A stretch of 64,000 bases of DNA. It comes from Bidens hawaiensis (taxonomy: Eukaryota; Streptophyta; Magnoliopsida; Asterales; Asteraceae). Below the pieces are notes generated by a model. It was not told the DNA's origin. It saw only the letters and a list, made by a program, of their open reading frames with translations, and searched no databases. Location of the stretch: NCBI GenBank assembly GCA_021521415.1, contig JAIQDT010005772.1, positions 62,001-126,000 of the forward strand, given 5' to 3'. This document shows positions 12,905 to 24,500 of this stretch, piece after piece (within the stretch, counting starts at the first letter, position 1; each line of letters begins with the position of its first letter). The position numbers were made by a program, and so were the translations under genes.

Positions 12905-14804
12905 CATTGTTATTGTTAGTATTGTTAATTTGTTATTCACTTTCATTATTATCAGGGTTGGGTGTTTTTCTTGAGCTTATTGGGCATCATACCTTTGGCA
13001 GAACGTTTGGGCTGGGCTACCGAGTAATTGTTATCTTCATATCTTTTTATAATTTTATGTGATATCGTGTTATGAGTTATGACCGCCTTTGACTGATGTT
13101 TTGACTTGTTTTTATGCAGGCAGTTGGCTTTCTATACTGGACCTACAGGTTTGTAAGTTGTTATTAATAACTTATTAATGGTTATGTGAATTATGATATT
13201 TGCTTGGATTTCACAAACTGATATGGCAGTTGGAGGTCTTCTAAATGCTACTTTTGGCAATGCAACCGAGTTGATAATATCAATGTACGCAATGAAACAT
13301 GGCATGCTTCGTGTCGTGCAACAATCATTACTCGGGTCAATTTTGTCAAACATGTTGCTTGTTCTCGGATGTGCGTTTTTCTGTGGTGGAATCGTTCATC
13401 CTAGTAAACAACAAGTGTTTAACAAGGTCAGTTTAGTAATTTTAACTTGTTGATAGTTATTGATCAAAACTTGAAATTTAAAGTATACTTAATTTGTTGG
13501 CAGTCGAATGCTGTAATGAGCTCGGGATTACTGTTAATGGCAGTTATGGGTCTGTTATTCCCAACGGTTCTTCACTTCACACACACCGAATTGCATATTG
13601 GGAGATCTGAATTAGCACTTTCAAGATTTAGCAGTTGTGTAATGCTTATAGCATATGGTGGATTTATCTTTTTTCAGCTGTCCGGTCAACAGAACGCGTA
13701 TACCCCAATCAATGAGGTTGGTTAATTATAAAGAACTCGTCCTGTTAGCTACAGAGACGGTATTTACACCTTCAAAATGATATTTTTGTTTATCGGGAAT
13801 ATAATATTTTCTAGTACTGAGTTAAAAATAATATCAGGAAACAAGTCACGACGATGAGGGTTCAGATGATGAAGAATCTCCAGATATTTCAAAGTATGAA
13901 TCCATTGTCTGGCTCAGTATCTTGACACTTGTCATTTCGGTTCTTTCTGAATATTTAGTCAACACAATTGAGGTATCCAAGTTGTTTTGATTCTATTTGA
14001 AACTATTTCTTGAATCTTTATTTGCTATTAACTTATTATAAACAATATTCTATCTTTCAGGGTGCTTCTGTTGCAATGAATATTCCAGTAGCGTTTATTA
14101 GTGTTATTCTGCTTCCTATTGTTGGAAATGCAGCAGAACATGCAAGTGCCATAATATTTGCAGTTAAAGACAAGCTTGTAAGTTCTTGCTTTCCATATAT
14201 TATTTATCATAAAATCATTTATTTAAAAAATGGTTACTTGAATACCATTTGTGCAGGATATATCTTTAGGAGTTGCAATTGGCTCATCAACGCAAATTTC
14301 CATGTTTGCGGTATACTATTACACATTAAATCCATTATTCTACAATATTTTATGAACTTACTAATTTTATTATTTATTTCGTGTAACTGTAGATACCGTT
14401 TTGTGTGGTGGTTGGGTGGATCATCGGACGTCCACTGGATTTAAATTTTCAACTTTTTGAGACCGCAACACTCTTTATGACAGTTTTGGTGGTGGCTTTC
14501 ATGTTGCAGGTTTGACCCTTATGAAAAAAAATCTTTAGTTTTACATGTTATGTTATTTTTGGTCAAATTTGCAGATGAATTATGTTTATGTATGCAGGAT
14601 GGAACGGCTAATTACTTCAAGGGGCTAATGCTCGTATTTTGTTATTTAATAGTTGGCGCAAGTTTTTTTGTACATGTGGATCCTGAATCTATAAGTAAGT
14701 TATATAACTTCCTTCTACATTGTTGTTTGACTAAACTGTTTTTCTTCTGCATTGTTATTGGAAGTGATTATCATTTTTCCGGTTTTGCAGAAGATAAACC
14801 CTAA
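12521..14804 (+). CDS. Vacuolar cation/proton exchanger (CAX family), complete
   Basis: Ca2+/H+ antiporter of the CaCA superfamily, expected in the tonoplast, where it uses the vacuolar proton gradient to load Ca2+ and other divalent metals. Eleven exons: 12521-12811, 12956-13023, 13120-13148, 13230-13426, 13504-13716, 13838-13972, 14061-14177, 14257-14310, 14393-14509, 14598-14694, 14791-14804, giving 443 aa, normal for plant CAX. The hallmark c-1 repeat ([13 protein letters not shown], from about 131) and c-2 repeat ([13 protein letters not shown], from about 329) are intact, separated by an acidic loop (about 267-282, [13 protein letters not shown]). About eleven hydrophobic segments are expected. 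The N-terminus before the first membrane span is the usual soluble autoregulatory tail. An upstream in-frame ATG at 12494 would add nine residues; 12521 was chosen because the second copy starts at the equivalent place. Closest to CAX3-like proteins of eudicots; the paralogue number is uncertain. Confidence 0.93.
12841..12904. repeat. (TTA)n microsatellite in CAX intron 1
   Basis: About twenty near-perfect TTA units directly after the exon 1 donor. Read as codons it gives a spurious poly-Leu ORF. The second CAX copy lacks this expansion. Confidence 0.9.
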
Positions 14805-15218
14805 AGGTCATATGGTCAGCTGACCAATTCGACAGGTTCCAAAATAATGTTCCTATTTAACTTTCATGATGGTTGTAGCTTATTGCACACTACTACTATG
14901 TAATATTACAAATGGTTGTAGATATATCCAATTTCCAATATTAATTATATTATGGTATTCTTACCTTCATTATTATCTTAGAAGAGAAGCTAACTAAAAT
15001 TAGCAGACAAATAAGTTAGAAAACATAAAGTAATTGAACACAAGAAGCATCTGACATGAGTAATTAAACAAAATGATCAACATAACAAACTAAGGGCCAA
15101 AATAATCTTTATAAAGGTCCCATGTGATTGATTCTCATTCATATGAACTAAGATGATCTCTTTACAAAAGAATTGGCATACACCATATAAGAAATGAAAT
15201 TTTAAGTTTTTGTTTTCT

Positions 15219-15311
15219 TAGTAAAAGTAGGTGGAAGTATCTGATGCATTATTAGTATCCCTACAAAGAATAGACCGAGCTTTGATAATTGAGTTAGGCG
15301 ATTCTAAAAGT
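15219..15311 (-). pseudogene. Remnant of the last exon of the 21.4-27.6 kb gene
   Basis: Read on the minus strand it still encodes about 30 residues ending ARSILCRDTNNASDTSTYFY and a TAA stop, matching the C-terminus of the complete gene whose stop is at 21407. It is the far edge of duplication copy 1. It is cut at 15311, where copia-like sequence begins, so it cannot be a functional exon. It shows that the duplicated unit ran past CAX into the convergent neighbour. Confidence 0.85.
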
Positions 15312-16200
15312 GTTTATGGTATTGATAAATGATAACCCTGGTTACATATATGACCCTATATACAGGGTGCAATACAAAGAGAGAATATCTCTTGGAGAGA
15401 AACATACAAATATAACTAAAATCAGTACTAAAGAATATATGCTAATATCCTAGAATGAATGCTCAAACGGGATCGAAAAGTGAACATGAGACCTGGGAGA
15501 CCCTTGTTGAAGATTTCTGCATGCTCTGACGAGGATGGGACACAGAGAACCCGTATGTGAACAAGACGAACTTTCTCGTAAATGAAGTGAATGTCAATCT
15601 CCACATGCTTTGTTCATTGATGCTGAACTGGAGATTCTCCGACAAATAAACAACCAAAGCGTTATCACAATAAACTTATGAAGAGGGACATGCAGTTTGA
15701 GGAGTAAATTTCATAACCAACTAGTCTCAGCTACAACATTTGTGACTCCTATATTCCTATATATTCGACTTGGTACTCGACCTAAAGATAGTATGTTGAC
15801 GTTAAGAGGACCATGAAATTAAGTTATCTTCTAGGAAAACACAATAGCCAGATGTGGATCGGCGTGAGTCTAGACATCCACCCCCATCAGCATGGGAGTA
15901 GACGGTGAGGCTATAATTAGGTGAGCCAACAAACCAGCAACTATAGTCCCATCCCTGTAGGTGTCGAAGAATCCGTTTCATGAACTGAAATTGGGGCACA
16001 CGTAAAGTAGGTAAACCCACTAGACAATATAAGATATATTTGGTCGAGTAAATGTAAGAAACCAAAGCGCCCTGACAAGAGTATGGTAATGGTGTCATCT
16101 GGTAGGAGTTCGCCACTAATGGCGCTAAGTTTTCAGGATGTATCCACAAGACTAACGCAGGGTTTGCAAGAAGTCATAGAAGCCTGATGTAAGATTTACC
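15312..16200 (-). mobile_element. Degenerate Ty1/copia 3' fragment (RNase H end and probable LTR)
   Basis: On the minus strand 16149-15802 encodes a recognisable copia polymerase/RNase H end: FMKRILRHLQGWDYSCWF, YSHADGGGCLDSRRSTSGYC and VFLEDNLISWSS. Below it, 15657-15463 in broken frames retains the terminal segment (IDIHF.YEKV..VHIRVL, EIFNKGLPGLMF). The rest down to 15312 ends ATACCATAAACA and looks like LTR. There are multiple frame breaks and no gag, integrase or second LTR. It lies against the truncated exon remnant. Confidence 0.8.
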
Positions 16201-18462
16201 TAGTGTACTTAGCTTGAGATAAAAAGATATATTTTTTTCTCTCTGGTTGTTAATACCCAAGAAGTGGATATAGAGCACTCAGGTTTGTTATAGCAAGCGC
16301 GTGACAAGGTGCCAATGATGTTTTCAAGAGGAGCCGTATTAGATGCCGGTGAAAAAAAAAATAAGTAAAACAATCCATCCATAGTATATTAACAATATGA
16401 TGATGGTTATGTGGTGTTTGTAATTGGTAAAGGTAGCATTACTTTTGAAAACCTTGTCTTTACAAATGTTGAGCATCTTGATAACTAGAACTTTAACTTG
16501 GATAGTGTAGGAAAACAATGTGATAATGACTTGAATGCTACTTTCAAACAAGTGGAAATGTGAGGAATAGACTTTACACTTGCAAATTAGGTGACCATAG
16601 CATTTGTCTTATCTCTATTCCTGAAAACTCTGCATTATGGCGTGCTAACATGCAACTTGTTAGTGAAAATGTGTTAATTAGGAAGTATAAATCCAGTTTT
16701 GATGATGATAAACATATTTAACATGTTATAAAGTTTGCTAGTAATCATTATCCATATGCATGCCACATACAAGCGATCCAATACTCAAGTTATCCATCAA
16801 GATTAGCGAGTCATCAATGGCGTCTACGAGACAAGGAAACAAGTCATACAATGAATGAACCAATACCAATGATTCGAATGATGAAAAAGAAATATAGGTT
16901 GAATTAATGGGATCGAATAAAAACGTTTTATAAAAATCAATCGGGTATTTTTGAAAATATAAATTTTTGTAAAACTAAATTCATTTTCTTAATATCTTTT
17001 ATGAAACTGAGTTTATATAAATAGAAATCTCGAGACTATGTTTATAAAGACTCAAATTTGAATTTAAATAGGTAGAATCTTTTATAAGAAGAAATGTTCC
17101 AACATGAATCCATGTGGATCACATAAGACATCTTAAAATTGTTTTAAAGCCTAAAGCACTTTAAAAAAGTAAAATAATATATTTTGGTGTAAAGGCTTTC
17201 AGAATAAGGGTCAAGGGTCTTTTGTAAAAAGTTAAAATGAATGTTCAAGCTTCATCATCTATCATTCTATACTTGTTGGCATCAATACCTTATACCTTAT
17301 TTGGTGAGAAGATTTAGTCACTACCTTGTAATAGTGAGACAAATTGTAAGGTGATCACCACCTAGTTCAGTGAGATGATTGTACCATATATACTAGAGAG
17401 GATTTAGTGAAGCAACTCTTGATTATACACATCGGATGTTTAAACGATGGAATGTCTTGGATTAAGTATTAATATTCCATTTGACAACGATTCTATTTGC
17501 ATGACTAGTACTAGTAATAGTATAAACTACCCAACCAAATGGCACGCACGCTTAGGGAACGTGCATTATAAATGATTACTGGTATAGTCTAATACCGCCT
17601 GTTAACATAAATAATGAAAAGTATAATATTTGGATGCTAACTAAAATAACCAGGCAACCTTGATTTGAGGGCCAGAAGGCTCGAGACGACGGTTTTGCCT
17701 TCTAGCCTACTTTTGGAGGAGAAAACATCAAACTTGGTGGAGGATTGAAGGTTCAGTTGATAAACACGTTATTAGACTCACTTTTCGGGTTATCTTTTTT
17801 TGTTCTTGACATGAGCATGTTTATTTTTGTGATCATGTATTTTAAAAGAAGATAAACATATTGTATTTTAGACGAAAATAACCATTTTGGGTGTGTGGGT
17901 AAAGAATCATACTTATGTTTAGCGACTTTGCAACTTTCCGGGTATGTTTTTCGATGATGACGCGACAAAACTATCTCCATATATTATATATATAAACATA
18001 GACCAAAAACTTATGAACCTAATGAAAAAATTCCTGGCTCCGCCACTGCCAACAATTGTAATGGTTCAACGCTGGATAAAACAGTCATCTGTTTGTATTA
18101 AAACAACAATTAACACTTCGTTTTTCACAAGGAAGAACATCTCGTCTTGCAGAACACTTTTTGACTTATTCGATTATTGATTTCGCATAAAGACGAAATA
18201 CTTTAATCCGAAAGTGAACTAATTAATATCGCGGAATCACTCCAGGTACGGGTAAGCAGGAACCGGCTACTAACCTAACTTATCCACATTATTACAACAG
18301 TAGGACCTTAAATGTGAATAGGAGACCAGAAATGATATTTCTAATTTCTTTGACAATTAATGCTGTTGTCTGTTGAGAGACCCATGTAAACTATATTTGG
18401 TTTTCCTCGTAGCTTCCTGAAACTTTCCTAGAAGTATGTCTCATTTTTTGTCTACTTCAAGT
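16201..18462. other. Intergenic between the two CAX copies
   Basis: No gene or exon chain is visible. The left part may hold further unrecognisable copia debris. Only short chance ORFs occur. Confidence 0.5.
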
Positions 18463-21400
18463 TATAAAGTTTTGCTTCTTGGCTTTTCAACAATTTCATT
18501 AATTAAAAAATGGAGAATGCCAATAATCTGCAGATGGTTGGATTAAGCTCCCGTGTGTTAAGTACACACCCAGAGGGGAATCCAGTTATCGAGCCACACA
18601 ATGAGGGCGTTTCCGTTTCATTATCAACCAAAAGAAATATCTATATGTTTTCTATGAATGCAGTAATAACCAGCATAAATATTGCTCTTTTATCTGATAA
18701 TATTTGTCTGCTTTTACCTTTTGGCCCCTTGGCAATACTGGTTTATCACCAGACTAGTCATCATGTGAGTTATTATTATCTTTGTTATTGTCGTTTTTCA
18801 ACTTCGATACAAAAAAAAACACTTTTTAATCATGGCTGTTTTGACTTTTGCCTGGATTCTATCTTATATCAGGGTTGGGTCTTTTCCTTGAGCTTAATGG
18901 GCATCATACCGTTGGCAAAACATTTGGGCTGGGCCACCGAGTAATTCTTAGCTTTTGTATATTTTTTTCTGCAGTCATAATATTAAGGGTCTTTGTGATG
19001 GATCTTATGTAGATGTTTTTGTGCAGGCAGCTGGCTTTCTACATTGGACCTACAGGTTAGTTACCAGCTGTTTGTTATTCTACACGTGGTTCGGTAGCTT
19101 TAGTTTTTATATAAGCTGTTTTAATCCGTTACATGAATTATGCATTGATATTTACAAACTGAAATTGCAGGCGGGGAACTTCTGACTACTTTTGGCAATG
19201 TAACAGAGTTGATAATAACAATATGTGCAATGAAACATGGAATATTGCGTGTTGTACAGCACTCGTTGCTCGGGTCAATTTTGTCAGACATGTTGCTTGT
19301 TCTTGGATGTGCATTTTTCTGTGGAGGAATTGTTCATCCTTATAAACAACAAGTGTTTAACAAGGTCAGCTTAGTACTTTTAACTTGTTGATAATTGTTG
19401 ATCAAAACTTGAAATTTAAACTTGTTGACAGTCAAATGCTGTAATGAGCTCAGGGTTACTTTTAATGACCGTTATCGGTCTGTTATTACCAACTGCTCTC
19501 CAATTCAAATACACTGAATTGTATTTTGGGCCATCAGAATTAGCACTTTCAAGATATATCAGTTGTATAATGCTTACAGCATATGGTGGATACCCCTTTT
19601 TTCAGTTGACCAGTAAGAAGTCATATACCCTGATCAACGAGGTTGGTAATTGATTAGATTCAGAAATGTATTTTTATTTAATTAAAAGATCTAATGTTGT
19701 TCTAATATCGAGTTAAAAACATCAGGAAACTAATTTGGACGACGAAAGTTCAGATGACGAGGAATCGCCAGAGATTTCAAAGTATGAATCCGTTATCTGG
19801 CTCGGCATATTTACATTTGCAATTACGGTTTTTTCTGAATATCTAGTCAGCACAATTGAGGTATTAAAATTGTTTTGATCTTATTTAAAACTATTTCCTG
19901 AATCTTTATTTATTATTATATCTTTAGGGTGCTTCTGTTGCAATGAATGTTCCCATAGAATTTATTAGTGTCATTCTGCTTCCTATTGTTGGAAATGCAA
20001 CAGAACATGCCAGTGCCATCGTATTTGCAGTTAAAGACAAGCTTGTGAGTGCTTTCTTGTTTTTTCTATTAAATAATTTTGTTTATTTTATATATTTATT
20101 AATTTTTTTAAGTGGTTAAAGATAAGCTTGTGAGTGCCAATGCCTTGTGTGCAGGATATGTCTTTAGAAGTGACGTTTGGCTCATCAACAAAAATATCAA
20201 TGTTCACGGTATACGTCATTTTTTGTAGTGTAGTAATAAATACTCTAGTTATTTGTGTGTTTAGTAGGTTAATTTCAATTGTGCTGGATCCCGCCACTAT
20301 ATATTATTATTATTTTCATAAAAAAGGCGGATCTTGCGGAATTTATCGCTCACCCTTAGGTTTTGTATTTAGACTCATAGTTTTTTTTTTTTTTTTTTAA
20401 TCAAGGCAATTTTGTAATTCTATTTTTAAATTTATGAAAGGTTAATTTCATTCATTTGGTATGTTTTTTAAGTTTATTTAATAATAAAGTAAAACATTTA
20501 TTAATAATCTAATTCTCTAAATAAACAAATATGATGTGGAATTTGGGAGTTTGAGAGTTTTGGGCCCTACAATATTACGGACTTACTATTTTTATTATTT
20601 GTTTCATGTAACTGTAGATACCGTTTTGCGTGGATCATTACTCGACCTAAATTTTCAACTTTTTGAGACTACAACTCTTTTTATGGCGGTTTTGATAGTG
20701 GCTTTCATGTTGCAGGTTCAGCTCTTTTATTTAATAATAATATCTTCTAGCATTTTCAGTCAAATTCGTACCTAAACTATTTTTTACGTTTGCTTCAAGG
20801 GATTAATGCTTGTATTTTGTTATTTGATGATTGGTGCAAGTTTTTTTCTACATACGGATCCTCAATCTACACGTAAGTTATATAACAGAATTGTAATGAA
20901 ACTAACAGCTCAACAATTGAACTAATGGCCCTTGGACTGGCATGAATAACCAGAAGCCCCTTATGCTATTAAAACTCACTTATTTCATATCATTTGACCT
21001 TTTGACTAAACCGTTTCTTTTCTGGTTTTTGCAGAAGATAAACCTTATTAAAGCCAGCAAGCAGAATCATGGGTTCGGTATGGGCCGACCTCTCGAGTGG
21101 ACTGTAATGTTCATATTTGACTTCCATGATGGTGTGGCTTTTATTGCATACTTTTTACCATGTAATACCAATGGCTGTAGATATATCCAATTTCCAATAT
21201 TAAGTATATCATGGTATAACATAAAGAGAAATTGACTAAAAATAGCAGACAAATAAATAAGAAAAAATAAAGATCATTGAACAACAAGAGTATGACATTT
21301 TAAACAAAATGATTAACATAAAAACAAAATGTGATTGGTTGTTATTCTTTACAAAAGAATTGGCATGCACCATATAAAAAAGAATGAAATTTTAATTTGT

Positions 21401-21500
21401 ATATTCTTAATAGAAGTAGGTGGAAGTATCTGCTGCATTGTTAGTATCCCTACAAAGAATGGACCGCGCCTCAACAATTGACCGAGGTGGTTCCAGATCT
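18463..21500. repeat. Segmental tandem duplication, copy 2 (decayed CAX)
   Basis: Counterpart of 12475-15311. It spans CAX copy 2, its 3' flank and the start of the complete last exon of the minus-strand neighbour. Since the neighbour is whole only here, this copy occupies the original position. Confidence 0.75.
18510..21050 (+). pseudogene. CAX cation/proton exchanger, second copy, broken at the 3' end
   Basis: Exons equivalent to 1-8 of the intact copy remain in frame with good splice sites: 18510-18764, 18873-18940, 19027-19055, 19171-19364, 19432-19641, 19726-19860, 19928-20044, 20155-20208. Exon 4 has lost one codon, so [11 protein letters not shown] becomes LLTTFGNVTE in the c-1 repeat; c-2 GNATE is kept. 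The exon 9 equivalent (20618-20715) is 98 nt instead of 117, shifting the frame to a stop after about ten codons. The exon 10 equivalent (about 20796-20874) lacks its acceptor and first six codons. The last exon is a scrap near 21035. Any product would be about 300 aa without the last membrane segments. The intron after exon 7 carries a ~22-bp copy of the exon 7 end (near 20114). A truncated transcript is possible, but a working exchanger is unlikely. Confidence 0.88.
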
Positions 21501-24500
21501 TTCTCTTGTAATGCATTTCCTTGCAATCTTTGCATTTGGGAAGCAAAAGTGTCATCCAAAATCTACAAATCACACAATAAATTCATGTTATTACATTGCT
21601 AGAAAATAAAAGGTTACAAAATGTTACACAACTTGAACTTACCACAAGAGCATAATACGATCCATTATACCATACACGGTTTTCCTTCCTACCCTCCAAA
21701 AACTTTAGCACAATCTACAAAACATGCATTTAAATACATCACAACATATTCTTTTTAAAATCATATGAAGATCAAGAATGATATTAATGTTAAAGTTAAT
21801 CACCTGTCCCATTCTGTCCCATAAACCGTGGCAACTAGCAATGAATATTTGATTTGTAAAAACTTCATGTAAGTTGGATACTGATTCCACAAGCTGGGAA
21901 CACAAAACTTGCATCCTGTCACGGATTTCACTTTCTCCATCTGCTTCCTTTGTTTCCTCGAGAATTCTTTGAAGTCGTGTGGTTCGACTCGCTTGTGTCT
22001 GTAAGAACGATTAATTTAAGAAAAAAACACTTCTTATCGACAATTAAGATAATAAATATGTATAGTTAGTTATAAGATAATATTACTTACATTACTAGTG
22101 AGCTTGACAACTACAGCCTGCATATAGTTTTTATACTTTGTTCTGAATAAAACTGTAACCGCATTCATTTGCTCTCCATAAGTTGACTTTTTATCCCCAT
22201 TGACCGGAAGACAGGATGCCCATGACTTCAATTTGTCTTCTATTCTACAATGTAGAACATCAAGAATTCTCTTGATGGTGTTTAAAAAGGTTCCCAACTA
22301 CCATAAAACAAAACCAAAAAAATATATTTAATTAACTTTCTTTATCTTTTAAAAAGTTAAAAACTTTATAAGTATACCACTTACTTGATTAGGAATAGTA
22401 TAAAGGGCAGTTGATTGTCTTCTTGTTAATTTCTGAACTTGAATTCCAAGTCTTTTTGGAATACTATCTTTCAAAGGTGTCAAAATATCTGCATATTGTC
22501 TTTCAAGTGCTTTCATAATAGCTCTTTCAACATTTGCAACCGCCTTATAAAAACAAAAACATTTAGAATCAAAACGTATAAACGCGTGTAAATTATGTTT
22601 TGGATCAATCAAAACAAAGATCTTTAAAACTTACATTCTCCAAGACCAACGTGTATTGTGGCCATCGACTGATCACCACTTCGTATTCACTCAACATTTC
22701 TTTAATTTTCTCGTATAATTCCTCAGCAAAAGGCGAGGTTGAATAGTTTGTAATCACACCGGCCCATGGTACCTTTTCGGCTTTACATGATTCAAGTAAA
22801 CAAAGTTGCATATCTTGAACCCAAACCATAATGTAATTATGGTACAAGTTTCTTGAGTCTACACCTCCTTGAGGTACACTGAAACATAAAAAATGATAAC
22901 TTTATTAATTATATGATCATTTTTATTGGCATATGGAAATGGGATTTAATTAAACAGACCTAATGTTCCATGACTCAAGATTTCTTTCAAAGTCAGCAGT
23001 TGCTATAAGAAGTTCATTGACATGAGGCAGAGGACTTGAAGGAGGCCACGTGGCAAGAAATCCTTTAAGCCGTTTGCATAATTCACTGCTGTAAACTGCT
23101 GCTGTGATGCTTGACAGATCAATGGAGCTGAAAAAAGGCAAATATATGCATAATTAAAATAATGAATGTGTGAACTGTGATTATAAAAGCAACTTAATTA
23201 CAACAATAGTTTAAACCTTTGAATGAAACAATTGTGTCAAATGCTTAAATATAGACTTTTTAACACCAGTAAGTGGAAATGACAAACCTAAAGAACGAAA
23301 AAAGTAAATATTTTTTGTTTGACCCGTTTGAGATAACACATGCCCCACCGAAATCAACCCAAAGCAAACAGGTCAAAATTTCCATCTCTACTAAAAACCA
23401 TTACAAAAAATAATTTCATGACATAACGCATACCTTGGCAGTATGTGTTGGTTATGTATCTTGATATCTGTTTTTATTTCATCACTTAAATTTATACACA
23501 AGTTCTTCATTTTCAAATAAGCCGTTGTAATTGTTATAGAATCCATAAGAAAACCATCTGTATTGCTTGCCACAAACTCATCAGTGCCCACCATATGCTT
23601 CCTACACCTCTTTCTTGCTGCAGCCTGTAAAAGCACACAACTGTTAAACAAATAAACCTTAAATCAATAAATTAACTTAAAGATCACAAGATATTCCACC
23701 TGTAAATAGTTAGTCAACAAAGCTTGTCCATCTGGCGAAAGTATATCATGAATAAGAGTATATAATTGAACAGCTGGCACTAATGCTGGAGCAGCAGATT
23801 CTGGAATTGGAGTCAATGTGTCTGATAATCCTGTAGAAGAATTTTCATCTAAAGATTTGTAATTTTGAAAAGCAAGTGCGAGTAGACTCTCGATTTGTGT
23901 TTCACAGTCCAATAGCAAGCTTTTCTGCACAACGACAATAAAATATATATATGTTTAAAATATATGGTTGGGTGTGTATTAAAATTTCAAAAGAATCAAG
24001 AATCAAGCTTGAAACTTTAAGTTTTCATACCTCTTGTCTTGTTAGTCTTCTTTCTGTTCTAGCCTTGATAACCGGTACAAGTAGTTCATAAATGAGCTCT
24101 AAGCAATCTTTTATAGGTGTCGCAACGTTCATAACATGTGAAAGATGCCTAAAATTGATGTAAGATTATGAGATGATCAAGAAAAATTTAGAAAATATAT
24201 GTTATAGTTCATTGATTAATAAATGTGACAACCTGAGTTTAGTGTATGATTCAGAAACTCCATAATAATCAGAAAATTCGGTCAACAACCATTTCCAAGG
24301 TTCAACGACCCATAAATTGCGCGCATGGAAACCTTGCGCACGCATGGCAGCCTCCAGTAGGAAATCATATGCAAGCGTTTCCACCACGGGCCCACACTGT
24401 CAAAGTTATGAAAAGAATTAACACTATGATAAAATAATTTAGAGCGAAAACTTTGGAAAAAAATTTATATGATTTTTAAACCTTGAGGTGAGTAGTTTCA

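Larger units (their letters stand above)
12475..15311. repeat. Segmental tandem duplication, copy 1 (intact CAX)
   Basis: This block matches 18463-21500 about 6 kb downstream. It includes the whole CAX gene, its 3' flank (shared words such as GATATATCCAATTTCCAATA) and the first ~90 bp of the last exon of the convergent neighbour. Boundaries are approximate, set where recognisable similarity stops. Confidence 0.75.

Noticed and set aside
12835..13062. ORF with a 20-residue poly-Leu start
   Set aside because: It is the (TTA)n microsatellite of CAX intron 1 running into exon 2 in the wrong frame.
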